DNA of 64,000 nucleotides from Bacteroidetes bacterium UBA7662 (GTDB lineage: Bacteria; Bacteroidota; Bacteroidia; UBA7662): contig DLHS01000005.1 in assembly GCA_002483345.1 (NCBI GenBank), positions 156,105 to 220,104 on the forward strand, written 5' to 3'. Positions within the stretch are counted from its first letter, which is position 1; each line of letters opens with the position of its first letter. Below the pieces are notes generated by a model that saw nothing but the letters and a program-made list of their open reading frames with translations, did no database searches and was not told the origin of the DNA. Both the position numbers and the translations under genes were made by a program. This document shows, piece by piece, positions 60,536 through 64,000 of the stretch.

Positions 60536-61432
60536 ATGGAAGCAACCTCTCTTGCCGCTAAAAGCACCACACCACTGATGCAGAAGATCCGCGATTACTC
60601 CCAGTTCCTGAAAATACGCCTCGCATCGCTGGTGGTATTCAGTTCTGGCATCGGGTATGCCATTGCAGCCGGCGCGGCCTTTGATTGGGTACAGTTCCTC
60701 TGGTTGTTGCTTGGGGGTTTCCTGATAGTGGGTGCTTCGAATGGTATCAACCAGATTATAGAAAAGGACAGCGACCAACTGATGTCGCGCACCGCCAATC
60801 GTCCGGTAGCTACCGGCAGGATGCCGGTTTGGGAAGCAGCTTTGCTGGCACTGATAGCCGGAATCACAGGCGTCATCATCATTGGTATAACTACCAATAA
60901 GCTGAGTGCCGCGCTCGGACTTATGTCCTTGCTGAGCTATGCCTTCGTGTATACGCCCCTGAAAAAAGTGAGTCCCTTTGCAGTATTTGTAGGGGCTTTT
61001 CCGGGTGCTTTGCCAATCCTGATTGGCTATGCAGCTTTCAACGGACACTTGAATCTGGAGGCCGGCTTGTTGTTTTTAGTGCAGTTTATCTGGCAGTTCC
61101 CACATTTCTGGGCCATTGCCTGGATTTTGCACGATGATTATGGCAAGGCAGGCTTTAAACTTTTACCGAATGCAGGAGAACCGGGGAAAAAGAACGCTTT
61201 TCAGATTCTGTGGTATACAGCGACCCTGATTCCGGTAAGTCTGGCTCCCGTATTTTATGGTTATGCCGGCTATTGGGCAGCAGCCGTTTGTCTGTTGGCG
61301 AGTCTGGTTTTTTTGTGGCAGGCCTGGCGTTTGTATGGTAGTCTAGACAAAGCAGATGCCCGCAGGCTGATGTTCGGCTCGTTTATTTATCTCCCCATTG
61401 TGCAACTGATCTATCTGATAGATAAAATATAA
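60536..61432 (+). CDS. ctaB: Protoheme IX farnesyltransferase CtaB
   Basis: CtaB (COX10, UbiA superfamily) farnesylates protohaem to make haem O, the substrate of CtaA. The 298-residue membrane protein has about eight or nine helices. The prenyl-diphosphate motif is SNGINQIIEKDSDQLMSRT with RPVATG after it, and the second one is around YTPLKKVSPF with GAFPGALPIL. A third region, QFPHFWAIAWILHDDYGKAG, is diagnostic. It follows ctaA by three bases. Confidence 0.95.
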   Translation: MEATSLAAKSTTPLMQKIRDYSQFLKIRLASLVVFSSGIGYAIAAGAAFDWVQFLWLLLGGFLIVGASNGINQIIEKDSDQLMSRTANRPVATGRMPVWEAALLALIAGITGVIIIGITTNKLSAALGLMSLLSYAFVYTPLKKVSPFAVFVGAFPGALPILIGYAAFNGHLNLEAGLLFLVQFIWQFPHFWAIAWILHDDYGKAGFKLLPNAGEPGKKNAFQILWYTATLIPVSLAPVFYGYAGYWAAAVCLLASLVFLWQAWRLYGSLDKADARRLMFGSFIYLPIVQLIYLIDKI

Positions 61433-61437
61433 ATAAG

Positions 61438-62022
61438 ATGATGGCAGAAATGGCTGGTCCGCGCAGGACCGAACGTCGCAAATTTGCAGTTGAACCCATA
61501 GAGTTCCTGATGTGGGCCTTTATGGTGAGTGTGTTCATGATTTTCGCCGGATTTACCAGCGGTTACATTGTCCGGAAGGGAGATGGTAACTGGCTTGCAT
61601 TTACCTTACCAACAGCTTTTTTGCTGTCAACCGCTCTGGTGGTGTTGTCGAGTATTGCCATGCAATGGACTTTTTCACAAGCCAAAAAAAATGAGCTGGG
61701 GAAAGTTAAGACAGGTATGGTCATCACGCTGTTGTTGGGGCTTGGTTTTGTTGGGGCTCAGTTGCTGGCTTACAGTCAGTTGGTGAACATCGGCTTGTTT
61801 TTAAATGGCAATCCGTCGGTTAGTTTTTTATATGTGATTACGTTTATCCACGCATTGCACATGGTGAGCGCGATTATAGCCCTAATCGTTATATTTGCGC
61901 AAGCTTTCCGTTTTCAGGTACACAGTAAAAAATTAATGGGGATCAGGCTGGTGACAATCTTCTGGCATTTCCTCGGAATTCTCTGGATTTATCTGTACGG
62001 ATTCTTTTATTTTATGAATTAA
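61438..62022 (+). CDS. Haem-copper oxidase subunit III, first copy
   Basis: The 194-residue protein has five hydrophobic segments and belongs to the CoxC/CyoC family: EFLMWAFMVSVFMIFAGFTSGYIV near the start, FIHALHMVSAII in the centre and WHFLGILWIYLYGFFYF at the end. It is shorter than the classical seven-helix form. A second, different subunit III gene follows immediately, which suggests two non-redundant copies. ATG 61438 and ATG 61441 are both possible starts. Confidence 0.9.
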   Translation: MMAEMAGPRRTERRKFAVEPIEFLMWAFMVSVFMIFAGFTSGYIVRKGDGNWLAFTLPTAFLLSTALVVLSSIAMQWTFSQAKKNELGKVKTGMVITLLLGLGFVGAQLLAYSQLVNIGLFLNGNPSVSFLYVITFIHALHMVSAIIALIVIFAQAFRFQVHSKKLMGIRLVTIFWHFLGILWIYLYGFFYFMN

Positions 62023-62047
62023 ACCAAAGCTAATACCCTTACCGAAC

Positions 62048-62722
62048 ATGGCTTCAACAGCAATTACCAGTAAAAAAGAAATGTGGGGCGGCGGCTCTGA
62101 ACCATACGGCGCCAGTTATGGCAAGCTGATGATGTGGTTTTTCCTCCTCTCGGATGCCTTTACTTTCTCTGCCCTGCTGCTCGCTTACGCGGCACTCCGT
62201 TTCAGCGCGCCCAGTTGGCCGGTACCCGACGATGTTTTCGCCGCAGTACCCTTCATCCATGCGCACCTCCCGCTGGTGTTTGTGGGTATTATGACCTTTA
62301 TCCTCATCATGAGCAGTGTAACCATGGTATTGGCGGTAGAAGCCGGTCACCGTGGTGCCAAAAAGGAAGTAACCAAGTGGATGATCTGGACGATCATCGG
62401 TGGGATCATGTTCCTGAGCTGTCAGGCCTGGGAGTGGACACACCTGCACCACGACGGTGCCTGGTGGGGTAGTAATCCGTTTTTAAATGCCGATGGTACA
62501 CCGGGTATGGTGAATTTCACCAACCTCTTCTTTACCATCACGGGTTTTCATGGTTTCCACGTTTTCTCGGGAGTAATCATCAATATCATCATTACCATCA
62601 TGAATGCCAGAGGCGTGTTTGAACGCCGCGGCACCTACGAAATGATTGAAAAAGTAGGTCTGTACTGGCACTTTGTCGACCTCGTATGGGTCTTTGTATT
62701 CACCTTCTTCTACCTCATCTGA
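62048..62722 (+). CDS. Cytochrome c oxidase subunit III, second copy
   Basis: The 224-residue protein has five or six hydrophobic segments: YGKLMMWFFLLSDAFTFSALLL near residues 22-45, GIMTFILIMSSVTMVLAV, and the C-terminal GFHGFHVFSG with YWHFVDLVWVFVFTFFYLI. The final motif is diagnostic of CoxC. It resembles its upstream neighbour only in the family frame, so the two are old paralogues rather than a recent duplicate. It lies before the subunit IV gene. Confidence 0.93.
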   Translation: MASTAITSKKEMWGGGSEPYGASYGKLMMWFFLLSDAFTFSALLLAYAALRFSAPSWPVPDDVFAAVPFIHAHLPLVFVGIMTFILIMSSVTMVLAVEAGHRGAKKEVTKWMIWTIIGGIMFLSCQAWEWTHLHHDGAWWGSNPFLNADGTPGMVNFTNLFFTITGFHGFHVFSGVIINIIITIMNARGVFERRGTYEMIEKVGLYWHFVDLVWVFVFTFFYLI

Positions 62723-62742
62723 TCTAAGCAAATACACACATC

Positions 62743-63054
62743 ATGTCGCAAGAACACGGATCTGCCATGGCGCCCAAAGATATCTGGCGCGTATTCTGGG
62801 TACTGCTGGCCATTACGGCGGTAGAATTTATCATCGCCCTTGCCATTCCTGAAAGTTTTATGGCTAAGCCCATCAAAAACTTCATCTATGTAGCCCTTAC
62901 AATTCTTAAGGCGTTTTACATCGTAGCTTATTTCATGCACCTCAAATTTGAGCGCATCAACCTGATTTATACCATACTGGTACCAACCATTTTCATCATA
63001 GGTGTTATCGCTGCCCTGATGAATGAAAGTTCCTACTGGTTCGATCTCCGTTAA
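62743..63054 (+). CDS. Cytochrome c oxidase subunit IV (CyoD/CtaF-like)
   Basis: The 103-residue protein has three hydrophobic segments (about 18-35, 45-65 and 75-95): FWVLLAITAVEFIIAL, FIYVALTILKAFYIVAYFMHLKFE and YTILVPTIFIIGVIAAL. The HLKFE loop after the second helix is typical of the prokaryotic subunit IV family. It is small and lies after the two subunit III genes, 5 bases before the Sco-like gene. Confidence 0.9.
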   Translation: MSQEHGSAMAPKDIWRVFWVLLAITAVEFIIALAIPESFMAKPIKNFIYVALTILKAFYIVAYFMHLKFERINLIYTILVPTIFIIGVIAALMNESSYWFDLR

Positions 63055-63059
63055 AGCCT

Positions 63060-63692
63060 GTGAAAAAACAATACGGATTACTCTTTCTGATGCTGGCGCT
63101 GCCTGCACTGATTTATATCCTGTACGTTAATTTTGCTCAGAACAACTATCAAAAGCTTCCTGTCTTCGGACCTAAGGAAGCTTTTACTTTTGTAAAAGGA
63201 GGGAAGCCGGATACCATTTACTACCAGTTGCATCCGCTCGAAGGGCTGTTGACGGAGCAAAAGAACAAGGTGATGGTGCTCAGCTTTTTCCCTGCCGGCG
63301 ACTCTGTGAATACACGGCTGCGCTACCGGCAGTTATCGCGGGTGGAAGACGTGTTTAAGAAAAACCCCCTCATCTGGCTGGTGAATGTATCAGAGCAGGA
63401 GGATAGCATTGTAGCCCGGTTTAAAACGGAATACCCGAAAAAGATAGAACTGGAAGACGCGTACAGCCCGGTGCCGGCCCAATTGCGGGAACGTATTTTA
63501 GCATTTGAACCCGATTGGCTGCAGTTGAAAAAGGGAACACGGCTGGAGGAACTTACTTTTCTGGTTGACCATAAATTCCGCGTCCGTGGAATGTACCGCT
63601 CTGTCATCCGCACAGAAACAGACAAACTGATGGAAGACATCAGAACATTGATTGTAGAATACGCCAACACTGAACCAAAACGGCGCCGTTAG
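63060..63692 (+). CDS. Sco1-like thioredoxin-fold protein without copper-binding cysteines
   Basis: The 210-residue protein starts with GTG (63060) and a transmembrane anchor (GLLFLMLALPALIYILYV). The fold order fits the SCO family: strand VMVLSFFPAGD in the place where VADFFFTSCPTICP stands in homologues, then a helix-rich segment, and TFLVDHKFRVRGMYR, which aligns with LVDKEGRIRGFY. Both cysteines of the CxxxC copper site are missing, and no cysteine occurs in the protein. A Sco function in CuA insertion is therefore unlikely; a divergent role in the same operon is the safer reading. Confidence 0.8.
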   Translation: MKKQYGLLFLMLALPALIYILYVNFAQNNYQKLPVFGPKEAFTFVKGGKPDTIYYQLHPLEGLLTEQKNKVMVLSFFPAGDSVNTRLRYRQLSRVEDVFKKNPLIWLVNVSEQEDSIVARFKTEYPKKIELEDAYSPVPAQLRERILAFEPDWLQLKKGTRLEELTFLVDHKFRVRGMYRSVIRTETDKLMEDIRTLIVEYANTEPKRRR

Positions 63693-63706
63693 GCGTTGCA
63701 ATTATC

Positions 63707-64000
63707 ATGAAGGAAAGCATTGCACTCAGGACCATTTACGTAGTAAGTGCCGTTGTCTTCGTGGCAGTGGTTGTTTTGTTCAATTTGCCCAGGGTAGAAA
63801 ATCCCCCGACCTGGATTCCGCTGCTACCCAAATTGAACGCCCTTATCAATGCAACCTGCTCTGTATTACTGATTGGTTCGTTTGTGATGATTCGACGCAA
63901 ACAGATAAGCTGGCACAAACGCCTCAACCTGACAGCATTTTTTCTCAGCGCTATCTTCCTGGTTTCTTATATCGTCTTTCATGCGTTCGGGGTAGAAACT
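63707..64000 (+). CDS. DUF420 membrane protein (CtaM/YozB-like), 3' partial
   Basis: The frame runs from ATG 63707 to the window edge (98 codons) with no stop. It has an N-terminal helix (TIYVVSAVVFVAVVVLF), LPRVENPPTWIPLLPKLNA, a second helix, and a third beginning near RLNLTAFFLSAIFLVSYIVFHAFG. This matches DUF420, whose member CtaM supports assembly of haem A oxidases in Firmicutes. A histidine in WHKRLN and one in VFHAFG are typical conserved positions. It continues the cox operon. Confidence 0.88.
   Translation, partial: MKESIALRTIYVVSAVVFVAVVVLFNLPRVENPPTWIPLLPKLNALINATCSVLLIGSFVMIRRKQISWHKRLNLTAFFLSAIFLVSYIVFHAFGVET

Overview
This 64 kb window comes from a member of the Bacteroidota. 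Three lines of evidence point there: promoters of the TTTG-N19/20-TAnnTTTG type, a protein with a type IX secretion (T9SS) sorting tail, and zinc-ligand-free forms of S14 and L36. The str genes run straight into the S10-spc-alpha ribosomal genes without tuf, and the cox genes are of Bacteroidota type. A class such as Chitinophagia or Sphingobacteriia is plausible, but I cannot fix the order or genus. The MurE DNPR motif indicates meso-diaminopimelate peptidoglycan.

Region by region. 1-11295: the division and cell wall cluster murE(partial)-mraY-murD-ftsW-murG-murC-ftsQ-ftsA-ftsZ, with mostly overlapping genes. 11296-14317: a terminator, a promoter and the three-gene proton-translocating transhydrogenase pntAA-pntAB-pntB. 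14318-20372: a mixed stretch with a 361 bp inverted repeat, a pterin dehydratase, citrate synthase, a membrane protein, an orphan AAA ATPase with an iteron-like upstream region, Xaa-Pro aminopeptidase and several dispersed repeats. 20373-37202: 32 genes on one strand, rpsL-rpsG-fusA followed by the S10, spc and alpha gene sets, including small rpmD and rpmJ, behind one perfect promoter and closed by a terminator. 37203-40057: carA, eno and a DivIC/FtsB-like gene.

40058-55801 is an accessory block read leftward. It contains an ECF sigma factor operon whose second gene encodes an unusual protein combining an inner-membrane anchor with a predicted outer-membrane barrel; a T9SS cargo protein; a von Willebrand A protein; fabG; an HD phosphohydrolase; a tandem pair of TPR-adenylate cyclases behind an unrecognised gene; and a UspA gene coupled to a hybrid two-component regulator that has lost both phosphorelay residues. 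56204-64000 holds a cytochrome c oxidase operon with assembly genes: coxB carrying an N-terminal cytochrome c domain, coxA, ctaA, ctaB, two subunit III genes, subunit IV, a Sco-like gene without copper-binding cysteines, and the start of a DUF420/CtaM-like gene.

The most interesting items are the sigma factor operon with its possible two-membrane-spanning regulator, the phosphorelay-dead hybrid regulator, the CoxB fusion, the Sco-like protein, the 361 bp inverted repeat and the 14 bp-period repeats at the ATPase promoter. I saw no tRNA, rRNA, CRISPR array, integrase, transposase or prophage gene.
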